Source: Nymphaea colorata
Taxonomy: Eukaryota; Streptophyta; Magnoliopsida; Nymphaeales; Nymphaeaceae
Assembly: GCF_008831285.2 (NCBI RefSeq)
Contig: NC_045151.1
Coordinates: 1,235,544-1,299,543, forward strand
Length of the DNA stretch: 64,000 nt
Direction of reading: 5' to 3'
In this document: positions 20,330 to 32,900 of the stretch, piece by piece
Layout: every line of letters starts with the position of its first letter
Numbering within the stretch: position 1 is the first letter of the stretch
Notes under the pieces: model-generated
The model's input: only the letters and a program-made list of their open reading frames with translations
Database searches by the model: none
What the model was told of the DNA's origin: nothing
Program-made: the position numbers and the translations under genes

Positions 20330-21010
20330 GTGCAAACCAGATAATTGGAACCATAACGGGGTTTTAACCCTCAATGTTTATGCAATGAGGCATGCGCCAC
20401 CATTTGTTCACCAGTAACCAACCAAGCTCTTTTCCTTAAGATGACATTAAGTTCGCCTACATATGACACCCTAATAAGGAAATCCCCTTTGACAAACACT
20501 GCGGATATAGGCGAAACAAGGCCCTCCCATAGTAGTTCTTGGGTAGCAAAAACATAATCGACACCTACCTTCGATGAAGCACGGATGAAAGTGGCTACCG
20601 CATACCCCTGGAATGGAGCTGCCATCTTCGAACGGTTTCCTTCTTGAATGATGATCTTGGGGCGACCTTCAATCTCCATCACCTCTAGCCGAGAGATGGT
20701 CCAATCATCCTCCACCTTGCCCATGACTTCCTTGGCTCAATGGCCTTAGATTTGATCCTCAAGCTGCGTTTCTCCATTACATATCCATTGTTCTTAGTCG
20801 AAGAATCGCCAAGAATCAGAAACTCTTCTCCAAGATCAGTCTCCATCGCACAAACCCTAAACCCCCACTCTCTTTGCAAACCGCTATTTGCAAGTAAAAC
20901 CTTTCTCACTCTTGAAAAATTGATGGAGGCTGCCGTTTGCCTTCACTGCAATAGGCTCCCAAGCAACAATCCCAGATAGGTAGGGGACTCGCCCAACTTC
21001 CTGCCATAGG
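20330..21010 (-). repeat. Older gene-like repeat, copy B, right part
   Basis: Matches 232-850. Minus-strand frames at 20909-20685 and 20724-20371 overlap out of frame, as in copy A, so the break or the two-frame arrangement predates the duplication. It continues at 14305 once the copia is removed. Confidence 0.65.
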
Positions 21011-22168
21011 ACCCCCTCGTCACCCTCCCTCCTAGGTGAACTGAGCTTGCTTCGGGCCCTTTTACGGGCCAGAGACTGAAGCACGTAGTTGTTACGGGGA
21101 CTCGCCCAACTTTATTAGATCAAAAGCTGTAGTTGTTACGGGAGCAGTACGCCTTTTGTCTTTTACTCAAGCAGTTTGATTTTTGTCTCTCTCTATATAT
21201 ATATATATATAGCAATTGATTTCAAAACCTCTTAAAATTTGACTCGATGTTAAACTTTGTTGATTTGTTAAATTTATAAGTTCTAATTCATTTTTTAAAA
21301 CAAATAAAAAAGGCTGAAAGTCTAGAGATACGTACATATGAAGGAATATAAATTTTATCATCCTAGTTCTTAATACTGGGAGCTGGTTAAATACTTTTAT
21401 ATGTGAAACGAAAGACCCTTTTTCAATAAGAAAAATGAAGCGTATAAAAGTAAAATCACCAAAATATGAATTGGTTTTCAGAAATAACCAAATTGCCACG
21501 AAATCAGTTTGCGAAGTATGTGTACGAAAGCGTTCATGTGCAAGGGAGACGTGCTCCATGCGCCATGCGTAATTCTCGTTGGCTTGGAATAAGTCATACC
21601 ATCTTTTGTCAAGAGCTTTACTAAGATAGTAAGGTTTTGCAAAAAAGAAATAGCAGGAATAGCAAGGATTAGGTTCCTAGTAAACCTGGTCATTAGCGTT
21701 TAGGTTAAAGGTAAAATTTCTTTTTCTTATTTACTTTTTCATAAACGGCTTCACTAAGCTCAATTCAGATCTTGGCTTGAGCCTAACTAAGTCGAGTTTG
21801 AACATTCTGAAGCGGAGCCCGAGCTCATAAACTTAAGCTTGAGTTGAGACCAATTTGTCTTGTGTGCAGTTGGCTAAACTAATTCGTCTACTGTATAGCA
21901 TAGTTGGTCGAATGTGCGGAACAACCCGTCTCAAGTTCAATTCTTGTAAGCATTACCCTTTTATTGGTGTTGGAGGTTAAGGGCTGAGAGTGAAGTTCTC
22001 TCACAAGGGTTGTGATTCATGCAAACTGTGAGGACCCTCCCAAGGGTTGTAGTTGCAACCAAGGCTAAGGGCTGAAGTCCTGAGGACTTTCAAAATAAGA
22101 GTTGTGGTTGCTTACCCCCCTCTTTCTCTCTCTCCCTCTCTCTCAATTTTGTTGCTTTTTCTACCAAC
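21011..22168. other. CRK-B long intron, proximal part
   Basis: Homologous to about 1379-2280 of copy A, with small indels and a TA run at 21190-21210. No coding content is recognised. Confidence 0.6.
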
Positions 22169-23224
22169 CTGTTTGTTGCAAGGCGTCCTCTTCTTCGTTC
22201 CTCTGCAATTGCAGAAAGCGATTTCTTTTCCACCAGTAAAAGCCACAAATTGTGCAACCAATGAGAGCCACAATCAAGATAGAGATGGCCAATATGATAA
22301 AGACACGCTTTCTGCTCTCGCTTTTCTGCGACCCTGCAAGTATAAAATATACTTTAGCGAGAGAGATTGAGAGAGAGAGAGAGAATAACCTGTTGGCTGT
22401 ACCAATCGGTGGAGGGCTTGAATTTGGAGGTGGCGAACTGGGCGGAGGAGATGGGCTTGTTGTGTCTGTGGTACTATAAAAACTATTCGTATCAAACCTC
22501 ACACGGCAACTTCCCTTGAGAAGTTCACAGCCTTTTGAATCGCCGCAAGTAGTCGAGTTGATTTGGGAGATGGCCGTCTCCAGGCAGTCCTTGCAATCTG
22601 CGAGGCTGGTGTCCCTGGTGCACTGTACCAGCCCGTAGAGCGTCTGTCGAATTGTGTACTCGGTCTCGCCCCTTGCGAACATGAGCCTCGAAGGCTCTGT
22701 TGTCGCTGCAGACGTGAGATTCTTCAGCAAACTGCCCAACGAATCGTAAAATTCTTCCGGGTATTCCACTGTACTGTTTGCCCAAGACCAACTATTGGAA
22801 TCATTGAGGTTGAGGAGTCCAAAGAAGTTGGTGTTGGAGTAGCGCAGCTGGCACTTTTCAAACCATATGATGGCATCCTTCGTGTTAGGGCAGTATTGGA
22901 GGTGGCCCTAGAGATGCAGGATTTGCATTCCTCCTCGCCGACGTCGCCCCGGCACTGAACCAGGCCGTAAACTTCTTCCGTTCCTTGGCCCGCGGTGGTA
23001 TTGGAAAAACCAGTGGAAGGGGCTTCGTTCCTCAAGGTGGAAAAGACGTCGACCATGTTCAGTTCAAATTCGTCTCCGTCCGTGTAATTGGCAGCGACGG
23101 AGCAGCGGCTTTCGGGAAGTCGGTTGCCGCTCATTGCAGGGTCGACATGGATGGAGAGGAGGAGGAGGGGGAGGAGAAGGAGGAGGGGGCGGGGGATGCC
23201 AATCTTCAACAACGTTAGCCCCAT
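22169..23224 (-). pseudogene. CRK-B ectodomain and TM exons, frameshifted
   Basis: Exon 1 is 23224-22390 and exon 2 is 22333-22169. It parallels CRK-A: signal peptide (LLLLLPLLLLSIHV), DUF26 with CRGDVGEEECKSC, a second DUF26 with CTRDTSLADCKDC, a Pro/Ser linker, then VFIILAISILIVALIGCTIC as the membrane helix. Relative to A, 10 bp are missing after the first DUF26 cysteines (junction at 22900/22901), and translation stops at 22724. Another 8 bp are missing at the end of exon 1. Exon 2 ends in phase 1 after ...DALQQT, and the next phase-compatible exon is at 11894, where AFRRADPMDGPTFDLAT follows, as expected for CRKs. This is the front half of one pseudogene with the exons at 8830-11894. Confidence 0.92.
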
Positions 23225-23644
23225 TACAGAGCAAACCGTCTCTAGTTGGGGGATCGGCCAGAAACTTGAACAATGCGTCGCCGGCAGGAAGGCCGTGCGA
23301 AGGGCGCGAACATAATTCCCGGTGGGGAGCTTTGACTTGCTTTAACAGGGACCACCCACCCCATTTTTCGATCAAGAATGATGAAAGGTGACGTAAACTG
23401 TAGGAAAATTCGTCCCTCAAGCTTGGAAAAATCAATAGTGGAATTTGAAGACGGGTATTATGAACATAACAAAAAAAATCCTAAACGAAGTTTCACGTCA
23501 AATCGGAGGAAAGATCATAAGGGGCATATCGATATATGGCCCATCAGGAAAAGATAATCGGCAGAATGTCATCAGCCAAGTGACAGTGGAAATCCCATCG
23601 GATTAAAGAATAACATGGAGAACATTTCCAAGTCCGCGCCATGT

Positions 23645-23690
<46 letters not shown>

Positions 23691-24150
23691 AAACTCTGTC
23701 AGAAAATCCAAGATTCATAAACCAGAATATCTCCAAGTAGAATATATGACCAACCATTCAGAAAAAATTGCATATGGAAAAAAAAAAAAAATCATAAACG
23801 CTTGGCATAGATGTCAGTGGACCTTCGCTGTCATATATACAACTTGTCCATAATTCCTCCAACTGACGCTGTTTCGCAAGGAAATGTTCTATTTTATTTA
23901 AAAAATAATCAATAAATATTTCAATTTATCCATATAAAAGGATTGACCGATTGAAAATTATTTTATCATTTACTCTATTGTATTTGACAAAGGAAACAAA
24001 TAGACAGATACCTTAAGGCCTAACTTCTTTTTTTTTTTAATTCGAAACTAAAAATGGTTGAATAGTGAGTCAAAGTGTTGTTTTATGTATATAAATTTCA
24101 CCCACCGCTTGGCTTTAAGGGTGAGACCTCACCTAACCTCTTATTGTTAA
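23225..24150. other. CRK-B upstream region
   Basis: Homology with copy A ends near 23446. Beyond that the DNA is unique AT-rich sequence with a CT microsatellite and no recognised gene. Confidence 0.55.
23648..23685. repeat. (CT)n microsatellite
   Basis: About 19 uninterrupted CT units. Confidence 0.97.
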
Positions 24151-24159
24151 AGAATGTTA

Positions 24160-24520
24160 ATAGATCTGATTCCAACCAGACATGCTCTTAGTATTTGCTT
24201 GTTTGAATATTCACATATTCAAAATCATATTTGAATCTGAAATCTGATTTCACAATCTAAATCCGAATTTTACTGATTTTCAAAATGTAAGCGTATTAAA
24301 TATAAGATATTTGTTTAAAAATAAATCTAACTCAAATCTATATCTGAATGTGATCGGATATTTATGTTCTCTGAATCTAAATCCAATTGGATATCATTTC
24401 TCACATCTGAATTCGATCTAATTTTTGAATCGGATATTAAATTTTCTTTTATATCTAATTTTTTTGAGAAAAGTTTGGTCAGACATTCGATCCCAATAGG
24501 ATGTATTAACATCCATACTT
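24160..24520. mobile_element. Degenerate TAGGGATGTCAAT-family MITE
   Basis: The interior (CACATATTCAAAATC, GATCGGATATTTATG, AATCCAATTGGATATC) and the right end (GATGTATTAACATCC) resemble the intact element at 5804-6261 in reverse orientation. Termini are decayed. Confidence 0.65.
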
Positions 24521-25076
24521 GTCCCTTCAAATATGAAAGCTACTTTTTTGTTTCAAAGTGTTACCTACCTCTGCTACGCTTCAACTTACCTATTAGTTGC
24601 GTTTTTTTTACAATATAAAAAATTGACTCTTTGAAAATTTAAAACGTAGTCTCCCTTAAAAATAAGGGGAACTAAGAATTCTTCCCCTGCATAAAAATTG
24701 GTCGCTCCCTCCCCGTAGACTGTAGGGAATCTAATGCTCAAGTCAACTTAATAACTTGTTGTGAGACTGTCTTTACCAGCGTCACAATGAGATCATGTTG
24801 CTGATACAGATGTCAGCAAAATGTACAATTCGCTGCTATTTTTTTTTTTAATAGATCCTCCTGTCCTCAAAATGAAGCCACTCTTCATTCTTCTCAAACT
24901 AAGTCTCGCCTTCAAATGATTAATATACCGACTTACCTTCATGCATTTATAACTAAACAAAAATAATTTTAGGCGAGCGGAAGGAAATCCTACTACCTAA
25001 GTAGAGGTTGATGTTTTAGAGTGGTACTCCTTGTATGTTTCAATTTGCATATTAGTACCCTTCTATAGAAAACTGA
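24521..25076. other. Intergenic, no gene
   Basis: AT-rich sequence with no recognised feature. Confidence 0.5.
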
Positions 25077-25505
25077 TGTCAATGGATTGGATCCGAATAG
25101 ACATATCCTAAATTTATCCACTTTTTCAAATATTCACATGTTGATTCGAATTCAAACTCAAATATGGGAAAAGAAAATTCATATCTGAGTCTAAAATTTT
25201 ATTTCACCATATGAATCTGACACATCCAAATCCGAATTTTGAACCTCATTTGACTGATTTTCAGAATGTAAGGGTATTAGATATAGGATATTTGTTTAAA
25301 AATAAGTCCAACCTGAACTCATATCTGAATCCTATTATATATTTATGTATATCCAAATTCTATACGGATCTGATCGGATGTCATTTCTTAAATCTAAATC
25401 CGATCTGATTCTTTAATCTAATATTAAATTTCATTCCACATCCTATGTTTTCAAAACAGTTTGGTCGCATAACCAATCTAAATTTCATGTATTGGCATCC
25501 TTATC
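25077..25505. mobile_element. Second degenerate TAGGGATGTCAAT-family MITE
   Basis: Starts GATGTCAATGGATTGGATC and ends TATTGGCATCCTTA. It matches the reverse complement of 5804-6261 over most of its length. No clean target duplication remains. Confidence 0.75.
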
Positions 25506-25659
25506 TCTGCTGATACAAGTTTTTGGTTGTCATGCTTCACATATTCAATTGGCAATTGCTCTCCACATTGTATTATTGAAAGGCAACATTCTGAGTTTAA
25601 CTTTGGACGTTGGTGTAAAATGACTCTGGCCATTTAGGCGCCCATCTGTCGAAATTGTC

Positions 25660-25875
25660 TCCATGGAAAGTAAGGATGGTGGGTATCGGCAGCCTCGCAT
25701 GGGCCCTCGCTCTGCCTCAAAATTTAAAAAAAAAAAAATTACATTTAAAATTTTAAAAAATTTTGCTATAAAAATTTTGAAAAATGTATTTCGGCCCTAA
25801 TCAAATTTTAAAAACTTTAATTTGCCCCCTTCTAGCCTGCCTGTGGGTATCGGACAGGGGCGTGGGCACCATACT
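25660..25875. mobile_element. GGGCCC/AAAATTT repeat family, copy 1
   Basis: Contains an AAAATTTAAAAAAAAA then ATTTTGAAAAATGTATTTCGG core and TTTAAAAACTTTAATTTGCC, shared with 27185-27345 and 27485-27655. This is a dispersed plant repeat whose better copies end in GGCGGAGCC/GGCTCC(A/G)CC. Degenerate. Confidence 0.6.
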
Positions 25876-26639
25876 CTTTTCCTAAAAGCTTTATTTGTGG
25901 AAACTAAATTTTTTAATGGGTAATGGGATTTTGTTTATTTATTTTGGATGACATACTCAAAGCTTGGTTTTTCTGAATAACTCAAAAGGAGGTCAGGCTT
26001 TTGATTCCTTTTACAAAACAGGGTTTTGTCTAAATTAAGTTTTCTTTAAACCCGGTTTTGATGGCAACCAATCATTGTAATGGTCAATGCCATCAGTATC
26101 AACCAATTCTCGGTTGCGAATTGACTACATGCTTAACTATTTTTAAAATATGAGACAATAGAAGTTGATCAGTTATACCAATTGATATATATATATATGA
26201 CTGCTTTCTTGACAGCCGAGGTCCACTCTCTCTTTTTTTGAGTTTGTGGTGTGAGAAATTTTTCTTCACAGCACTTCTAACCAATTTTTTATTAGAATTT
26301 GTCTGAATTTGCTTATTCAAATTGAAACGACTGGTCAACTTGCAAGGTGCACATTTTAAACTATTTTAGGAGTTTTAACTAAATCTTGTAGTTTTTTTTT
26401 TAATTTACTCTAAAAGTAAACTCTTTAATCATTTTTGCTAATTCACTGATCAATTCAATTGAATCGTTAAATACGCCAATTCACCAAATTGGCAGTTTGG
26501 TTCATTCAATTCCGAGTTGATTTTCCCATTACTGACATAAAGTCATTCGAGTCATGCTAAGATACATTTGTTGCGGGTTAGCCGATGCCCAACCACAACC
26601 CTAACAATGCACAAGGACATTCCCTTCTTTTTTTCAAAT
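25876..26639. other. Intergenic, no gene
   Basis: AT-rich sequence with a short TA run at 26188-26199. No feature recognised. Confidence 0.5.
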
Positions 26640-26895
26640 GTATTTTGGTTGTTTTTTTTTTCATTTTGTTTTTATAAATTGAACTTTTTTAATTGTTTTA
26701 AGGGCATTTTGGTCATTTTAGCACCCGAGCATGTCCATTCATCGGCGCCACTGCTATGTGGTGTGCCAGTAAATGTACTTTATTTACATATAAAAACTTC
26801 TTTAATTTTTAATTTTGTACGAACGAGTGCTCCTTAAAATTTGGAATTTAAACTTAGAGTGCCCCTTAACTAGAAATGTCTGGCTCTACCACCGA
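26640..26895. repeat. Dispersed AGTGCCCCTTAACTAGAAAT repeat, copy 1
   Basis: The right end (GAGTGCCCCTTAACTAGAAA, then TGTCTGGCTCTACCA) matches sequences at 38470-38510 and 62050-62115. The left limit is uncertain. Confidence 0.55.
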
Positions 26896-26930
26896 CACAA
26901 TATACAATTTTTCATTGAGGAACTAATGCT

Positions 26931-27002
26931 ACATACGGCAGAAGGTGGATCGTATCGTATTTTTGTGATGTGACATACGGTAGAAGGTGCATCGTATCGT
27001 AT
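26931..27002. repeat. 30-bp direct repeat pair
   Basis: Two copies of ACATACGG(C/T)AGAAGGTG(G/C) followed by ATCGTATCGTAT, at 26931-26960 and 26973-27002, separated by 12 bp. Two base differences. Confidence 0.85.
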
Positions 27003-27184
27003 GTGTTCCTATGAACTCTTATGTGATGGTTTTGAGAAATGAACCACCTAATTCCTTTATTTCATTTTTACCTCCCATATCCATCTCGTAAGTACTAAGT
27101 TCAAGAAGATTAATTTTAGGTTTGACATGGCAATGCCCAAGGTGATTGAGAAATCGATCTCCATACTATCAGATGGTGGGCTTA

Positions 27185-27345
27185 GGGGCGGAGCCATGGT
27201 AGGCCCCCAAGGGCCATGACCCCAAATTAAAAAAAAAAATCACATGTAAATTTTTAAAAAATTTTGAAAAATGATATTTTGGACCGGGTCAAAATTTAGA
27301 AACTTTAATTCGACCCCTTCATAAAAAGTTTACCACTGGTGTGTT
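27185..27345. mobile_element. GGCGGAGCCA repeat family, copy 2
   Basis: Begins GGGGCGGAGCCATGG, with core AAAAAATTTTGAAAAATGAT and AGAAACTTTAATTCGACCCC. Short non-coding repeat. Confidence 0.65.
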
Positions 27346-27484
27346 TGGCATGGGGATGTGACGTGCACAATAATTATTTCAATTAAATCCTTCCTCTCAG
27401 ATCATGCTCTAGTAGGTCTTTTTCATGGATCTCAACCCAAGATAGCGGCATGTGGGAAAAGAATGACAGCTGCAGCTCTGGCCA

Positions 27485-27655
27485 GGGGCTCAAGGGCGTT
27501 GGCCTCAACTCAAGAAAAAAAAAATACATTTAAATTTAAAAAATTTACTTATTTTTTATAAAATTTTGAAAAATGATATTTGGGTTCCCATCAAAATTTA
27601 AAAACATCAATTCAGGCCCCCTCATAAAAAAACTTTTGGCTCCACCTCTGGCTTT
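27485..27655. mobile_element. GGCGGAGCCA repeat family, copy 3
   Basis: Contains AAAATTTTGAAAAATGATAT and ends CTTTTGGCTCCACCTCTGGC, the inverted counterpart of the GGCGGAGCCA start seen in copy 2. Confidence 0.65.
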
Positions 27656-29601
27656 GGCAGCAAGATTCCTTTTCAGGACCAGCTGTGATGGCATTGTCTG
27701 CCATAGCCGTGGGGTTGAGAAACTCGTTACTAAAGTTTTGCTATTGTGCAGGTGAGAACATAAGCAGCAGCAGGCAAATTCTGATGGATTGTCTTTGAGC
27801 ATGCAACTGTAAATTTGTGTGCATCCGTAGACGTAATCTAGTTCACCACCACTAACAATAGTCCTCCAAATTAGAATCTTAATTCAGGACCTGCACATTT
27901 AATCTATTCTATCCCTTTGACCAGAGACATTTTACTTGGCAAGTGCAACTGCTCATATTCGTGGACATGCAACTATGGAGGAATAAATGAGAGGAGATGT
28001 TTACACATGCACGCATGCTTGTACTTTAGCTTTAACGAAAACCAGTTATCAGTTAATACAGATCAGTTGAAGATAATGACATCAAGTTATGTCGTCTTAT
28101 TAGCATATCCTTTTCTAGTAGTCAATCTTCTGTCCATTTCAAAACATCACTCGTCAATATTTGGAATTTTCTATGCAGGCAGCTCTTCCTCAAGGAAATA
28201 GTTACCATTTGTATTTGCTAAAGAATACAATCTCAAAGCCAATATTTTGAGCACTGGGAAAGTAATATTTTGCACCGAAACTCCACTGAAGTTCATATAT
28301 TGAACGCCAAATTATATTTCTGATGTAAGGTAATTGTTGGCATGCTTATTTTTTTGCCTATAACATTGGCCTACTGCATCCTCTTGGATTTCTGAATCAC
28401 TGCAAAGCAAGAGGGAAAGGCAAGGCTTTTCTATAACTACAGGAACAACAATTTTTCAGCGGATATGAGAACAAGTTCAATGATTCAAGGAAACATAGCT
28501 GAAAAAAATAAGATATCATTAGTTCTGGAAATCAATGTATCCAATTTATCTTGTTTTGTAGACATAGGTCAACGAAAAGTACCAAATAAAACTGCACTTC
28601 CTACGTATATGATTCTAAACTAGATGTGTCCTGCCAACTTAACCACCAATTTGACACATAAAACAAAAGAAAAAACTGGGCAGATCAAACCAGCAAAACA
28701 TCATTTACCTAGTAAGCACTAGTTAAATGCTGTTACACCGGGAGCAGTACCTGTACCATTCCGGTATGGGTGCCGATGCGCAACTGGGTGTGGCTTGGAT
28801 ATTTGCTTGACCGTACATGTATCTGGTATTTTTCAGATTCGGTCAAAGTTGATTTGAGTCCAAAAATATCTTTAAATTAGGGCTTTTGTTTTTACTTTTA
28901 AACAAAACACAGAACCCTCAACTTTTGTCAAAGGTTCTTTGTATTACCCACAGCAGCAGTGCAGTGGAGTTCTCCGGCGATGTTGGCTGCTCTATGTACT
29001 GTTTCCAGCAGTTTTCGATGAGAGGAAAGCTACTGTTGTTCAGCGACTTCTCCGTGGACTGAGTTGGTCATTTTTTGTTGAAGTTTCATATTTAAGGCCT
29101 TTTTTTCTTTTGGCAGTCTCTCGTCCAGCAGTCTAATTATTTACTTTCGGCGACAGGTTTAGAATCGTTTGCCCTTCTTCTATGTCCTGCATCAACTATT
29201 CTTTTTTTTTTTCTTCTTCAAAAATTATATTGTCTACCCTTTCTCTTTTACATTTATATGTAACCATTTTTTTTTTCCAAATAACCGTGCATCCGTGCAT
29301 GCTCCCATGTTATTTTATGTAACTGACCCATTCCATTTCAGCATTTAGCACTTAGATTCCAGTTCCATAATGCTGAGTCGTGATTCGTATTTGACTGTCT
29401 AAGGGGCTGCTCAGTTGTGTGGTAGATGATTTTCCTTATTCAATTGCAACTTTGCAATATATGCAGCAGATGACTTTGAGATTGATATGTATTTTGTCCA
29501 TATGCTTAAAGTTTTTCATACTTAGAGTTTTTCATAGGTTTCTTAAACACACTGCTAAAAAAGCAGTTGGTATATATTTTATGTGTTGTTTATGTGCTAA
29601 G

Positions 29602-29610
<9 letters not shown>
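27656..29610. other. Intergenic, no gene
   Basis: No open frame resembles a known protein. A GC-richer patch near 28738-28800 (GGAGCAGTACC, GGTATGGGTGCCG) has the flavour of the hAT element ends at 53874-57136 but is too decayed to assign. Confidence 0.5.

Positions 29611-29655
<45 letters not shown>
29611..29655. repeat. (TA)n microsatellite
   Basis: About 22 TA units. Confidence 0.97.
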
Positions 29656-29659
<4 letters not shown>

Positions 29660-29958
29660 GGTCTTACCTGTGTTGGCACTTGTGCCCATACCTATGTGAG
29701 ATAGGTTGAATGACAAAGTATGCTTCAGGAAACCTTTGAAGTGTTAAACAAGAGCAGATTTTTTATCATATTCCTGCGAAAGTGTAGTTTGATACAGATG
29801 CACTTATATAGCTATACTACAATCTCAAATCAAGCTCATGAATCACCCCATTTTTACAAAAGCATTCTTTTCCCTGTATCTGTACATGCATCATTTTGTA
29901 AGCTTCTCCCATGGTTTCTTCTTCAAAGTTGAACAAAGCCTAATGGCAGCAGCAAGAA
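29656..29958. other. Flank and likely 3' UTR of the F-box gene
   Basis: Follows the F-box stop codon on the minus strand. No other feature. Confidence 0.45.
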
Positions 29959-32900
29959 TCAAAAGCACCAGCTATGCAGACCTCTGATAGAACAGGATGC
30001 TGATGGTGGATGAGTCTCCCTCTTAATGCACAAACCTCTCAAATTACAAGCTTCTAGATATTCATTCTTCCAACCCTCCCTTAGCTCTGCGGAGTCTCTG
30101 TACCACTGTCTGAAACAGTCATACAATTGTTAATAGAAATTCATTTTTCCTCAAAATAATAAAGTTATTTAATAAAAATGAACACAAAAACAATTTGCCG
30201 TATAGGTCAACTACATATTTATTTTTTGTTTCTTCAAAGATGTTGAGGGTGTCTCTTGCCTCAATTATTCCCAATGAAATATGTGTGCATGGCTTGAATG
30301 TGCTTATGCAGCTCAGGTATGATGAAACAGGTGTCCAGTTACTCAGCATTCTATTTCTCTGAATAGAATGTCAGGGTACCTTCCCTCAACAAACCAGTAG
30401 GCATTGCTTGAAAGTCATGTGGATGTGCGGTAACCCTTAGTCCAGATTCAGTTCAACATGGCAAAAGGTCCTAGTAAGATTAAGATTGAACTAAAAACAG
30501 GACTTATAAATCCTCAGCTCAAAGCTTCAAAGCTGGTGACTCAGCTCTACCTAGGAGCCAGAGATTGCAACATTATCCTGCAAGTGGAATCATTGTTTTT
30601 TTCATTTTTTCCTTGTTACTGAGCAAACAAAGGGACATATGCTGATTTAAAGCTTATATCCTTTAGCTAAAAATGACTTAGTGGTAGGGCAACATTCATC
30701 CAACTGAAACAGCAACACTACAATACAGAAACAGACGCCAGAAAAAAACAATGTACTGCTCTCAATTCTCCACTTTACATGGGAGACAAGTTCATTTGCC
30801 AAAATCTGAAGCATGGTGGTTCTTTGTACTAAAGTTACCACTTTTAGTTATTTTCTTTGCTAATCAGTCAGACAACGAAGAATGATGAAAAAACACATCG
30901 AACCCTTCCTGCTGAAAAGCACAAAATGAATACATTCAATCAGAATCTACACAGTTAGACAAAGTATAAATTTTCCCAGATAAACAGTCCAAGATGATGA
31001 TACTTGAATTATAGGATCATAATCATAAGTGTCAGACTCAGCAATGGCATAGGGTTTCTGATAAATCTCAGGTAAATATTGGGATTTTCAAAATCATGAA
31101 AACAAAAAAAGGTAAAATTTATTCACTTAGCTAATGAACCCAAGTACAATAAAAGAACATTATTTTGTGAAGTTTTAACTGCAGATAACTAGGCCTCAGA
31201 GAGCTGAAATGATATTGACAACCACACAATGAAAATGTTGACATATATTCCAAAATTTCTAAATCCTCTCCTTTTCATGCTACAATGGTAATACTATCGA
31301 AATATCCTGAGATATGTGACCATGATCACCACCTGAATCAGATGCAATAGAACTAGCAGAAATCAAAAGGTACTGCATCCAATTAGAAAAGCATTTGCTT
31401 CATCACATGTTTCGAAGAATACAACCACTCTTGACATACAAGAGAGGACATACCTCTTACATATGATTAATGACAAGCATCGACTAAGAACAACACATGT
31501 AGGAATACAAAAAGGTCCTGAATCAGCCAATCAGGCCATTTTATGAGCCAATTTTGATACTCACCTAAGTGGACACTGGCTACCTGGTAATATTATTGTG
31601 CAGAAAATGTCATTGAATCCAAATATTTTGCTTATAAGAGGCTTCCGTTTAAATATTCATTTATTGGAATATCAACTAGATTCAGACGAAAAAGCCCATA
31701 AAAACGTCTATTAGGGTCAGGTATTGGAGAGCAACCAAATAATTGGCAAGGCAATCCTAAACACCACACAACAGCGTCCACAAACTTCTTAACTGGATTC
31801 AAAACCAAACGCCGAACCCTCTGGTTTACACTCAAACCCATTAATCACATTACATAGTTGATAGATCACATATGGGCAGACGAAGCAACTGACCAGAGAA
31901 AAAAAACTAACTTTTATGAGTTGCCAAACTCCAAAGGAAACAACAGTTGTTGAATATTCTGTAACGGCTACTCAAAACTGTCTCAAGTGCTCGGCATGGC
32001 AGATTTCCCCGCACCCAAAGCCGAACTCCAGTTCGTGTCCAAAAGTCTACATACCGGAAGAACTGGTACTAGCACGCACGAGTATTATCAGCTCCAGGAA
32101 ACTTCTCATAATCATCAATATGGCGTTAAACCGCCATGGCCACCTTGAGATGTTTACTTTCTACCCCCTTTTAAGACTTAAGAGTATCCGTGTGCGCCTG
32201 CAGCCGACTTCGTTTCGACCGCAAAAAACTATGAAAGAGTACGCACGCTCACGAGCATATCTCCTTCAAGACTTCTCAAAAACATTTACGGCGCTAAATT
32301 ATCTCCATTTTCGGATGTTAGAGGTTTCGTTTCTCTCACCTAGAAACATAACAAACATGTAAGGAGAAATACGTATATGCTCATATGAGCCTAAATTCTA
32401 AGCGTTTACGATTTACAATGATGATGAAATAGTTGCTTTTTCCAATTCCCGTGCACGCGAGGGAATATACATTCCAATATGCCTCTATTTTTATCAATTC
32501 AAAGAAAGAAAGGATAAGTTTCTGACTGCAAGAGACGGGTACTCTAATCTAGCTAACAAATTGTTGGTAGGACTCAAAAACAGACCGCCAACGTCAAAAT
32601 TTAGTTGGGCAACAGGAAAGAAAGAGAAATCGCCAATTGAACCGCGTCCAACTTTCATTGTGAAAGTTCCCCTCGAAGTCCCATGTTCATGAAAGCCATG
32701 GCATCCAAAAACGCTAACTGTAAGACGTAAAATGATGTTCTGAGGGAAATTAGCAAACACAGCAGATAAAGAAGAAGGAGGTGTAGTTCAGACAGAGCTG
32801 TAATGTATAAAAAATTTTCCGCAAAGTAAAATGGTACTTGCAAACGAGGGAGCAATGGAGGAGATCAACGCAGTCGAGCTGGCAAAAGATCCGATTGATG

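Noticed and set aside
31916-32362. A 148-codon plus-strand frame
   Set aside because: It lies in the F-box intron on the opposite strand with no recognisable domain or splice partner.
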